A stretch of 64,000 nucleotides of DNA. It comes from Candidatus Bandiella numerosa (GTDB lineage Bacteria; Pseudomonadota; Alphaproteobacteria; Rickettsiales; Midichloriaceae). Below are positions 63,567 through 64,000 of this stretch, in pieces. The position numbers and the translations under genes were made by a program. The notes under the pieces were generated by a model. That model saw only the letters and a list, made by a program, of their open reading frames with translations, was not told the DNA's origin and did no database searches. The DNA lies in assembly GCF_029981845.1 (NCBI RefSeq), contig NZ_CP104164.1:558001-622000 (forward strand), in the 5' to 3' direction. Positions within the stretch are counted from its first letter, which is position 1, and each line of letters opens with the position of its first letter.

Positions 63567-64000
63567 ATGATAAAAATTTCTAGAAAAATATATTTGTTGG
63601 GAGTGTTGGCTATATTGTTTAAAGTTTTCATTGCATCATTCATATACATAAATCTTTTTAGTCAAAAAAATATCGAGGATAGAGTCATAATAATTCCGAA
63701 ATCTTGCTCAATCAAATGCACTTCTGGCATTCTTTTAGAAGCTGGGATTATACGGAATAAATTATTTTTTATTTCATATGCTAGAAGTTTTGGATTACTT
63801 GGAAAAAGGATTGTTGCAGGTGAGTATGAGATACCAAAAGGTGCAAACCTTGTAGAGATATTTGATAAAATATCCAATGGTAGAGTAGTAACTCATCAAT
63901 TCACCATTCCAGAAGGATTGACAAATTTTCAAATTTTCGAAATTTTAAGAAATCAACATGGTGTTATTAATGATGAAGCCGAACTTAACAAATACAAAGA
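63567..64000 (+). CDS. mltG: Endolytic murein transglycosylase MltG (YceG-like), 3' end outside window
   Basis: Cleaves nascent glycan strands in the inner membrane. About 144 residues are visible. An N-terminal membrane anchor (YLLGVLAILFKVFIASFIYI) is followed by the LysM-like lead-in typical of the family: VAGEYEIPKGANLVEIFDKI, SNGRVVTHQFTIPEGLTNFQ. The catalytic Glu lies beyond the edge. Starts 3 bases after rnhB. Confidence 0.88.
   Translation, partial: MIKISRKIYLLGVLAILFKVFIASFIYINLFSQKNIEDRVIIIPKSCSIKCTSGILLEAGIIRNKLFFISYARSFGLLGKRIVAGEYEIPKGANLVEIFDKISNGRVVTHQFTIPEGLTNFQIFEILRNQHGVINDEAELNKYK

Noticed and set aside
63662..63877. 71-codon minus-strand ORF
   Set aside because: Antisense shadow of the mltG coding sequence.

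Overview
The window is a strongly AT-rich, densely coding bacterial chromosome segment. The gene content points to an intracellular alphaproteobacterium of the order Rickettsiales. Evidence: a PleD-type diguanylate cyclase, a PopZ (DUF2497) protein, a cytochrome bc1 cytochrome b, a SAM-transporter-like DMT protein, ankyrin and hypothetical effector-like proteins, many decaying genes and IS relics, and UUG/GUG starts with weak Shine-Dalgarno sites. It is probably not genus Rickettsia itself, because it keeps gapA, pgk, tkt, prs, pyrimidine genes and rpoN. A Midichloria-like or other early-branching lineage fits better. This is inference from gene content only.

Layout. 0-6 kb: an unknown gene cut by the left edge, then htpG, pleD, der and an AhpD-like gene on the minus strand. 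6-9.3 kb: an accessory and decaying stretch with an IS5-like relic, a His-rich protein divergent from a Zur-like regulator over a palindromic operator, a dead lipoprotein gene, and a G+C-richer GNAT gene next to a frameshifted aminoglycoside-phosphotransferase relic. 9.3-13.2 kb: petB, then rpsM-rpsK-rpoA-rplQ. 13.2-14.5 kb: a second GNAT gene, an IS3 OrfA relic and a gene with four in-frame stops. 14.5-24.3 kb: truA, recJ-gpsA, a polyprenyl diphosphate synthase, an orphan histidine kinase, an AtpI-like protein, an HExxH protein, an aldehyde dehydrogenase and an unknown protein. 24.3-30.5 kb: a deacetylase-like gene, a dead Na+/solute symporter fragment, a DMT transporter, a methyltransferase and a symporter-histidine kinase fusion. 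30.5-31.3 kb: a 31-residue secreted-peptide-like ORF followed by a structured segment. 31.3-37.7 kb: a three-gene ABC importer, an HTH regulator, gltX, tadA and an inositol-phosphatase family gene. 37.9-42.8 kb: a repeat protein with a membrane segment, tRNA-Arg(CCT) and addA. 42.9-57.1 kb: gapA-pgk-queC(broken)-queF-yraN-murD, popZ, an ankyrin protein with a 42-bp tandem repeat, tilS, rpoN-murF-A-type FeS carrier, and an MFS transporter fused to a degenerate SpoT-like HD domain. 57.4-64 kb: a tightly packed run of class-II-synthetase-like gene, pyrF, pyrE, pyrD, prs and tkt, then rnhB and the start of mltG.

The last block forms a coherent metabolic unit. Transketolase makes pentose phosphate, Prs makes PRPP, and PyrD, PyrE and PyrF take dihydroorotate to UMP. 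The Pyr proteins are unusually short, PyrD carries the class-1-type cysteine, and the first gene contains a textbook intrinsic-terminator structure inside its coding sequence. Together these suggest a compact, probably transferred pyrimidine operon with its own attenuation control. This is the most interesting candidate system here. Other notable points are the two transporter-signalling fusions, the single-codon nonsense mutation in queC, and the putative zinc regulon around 7 kb.
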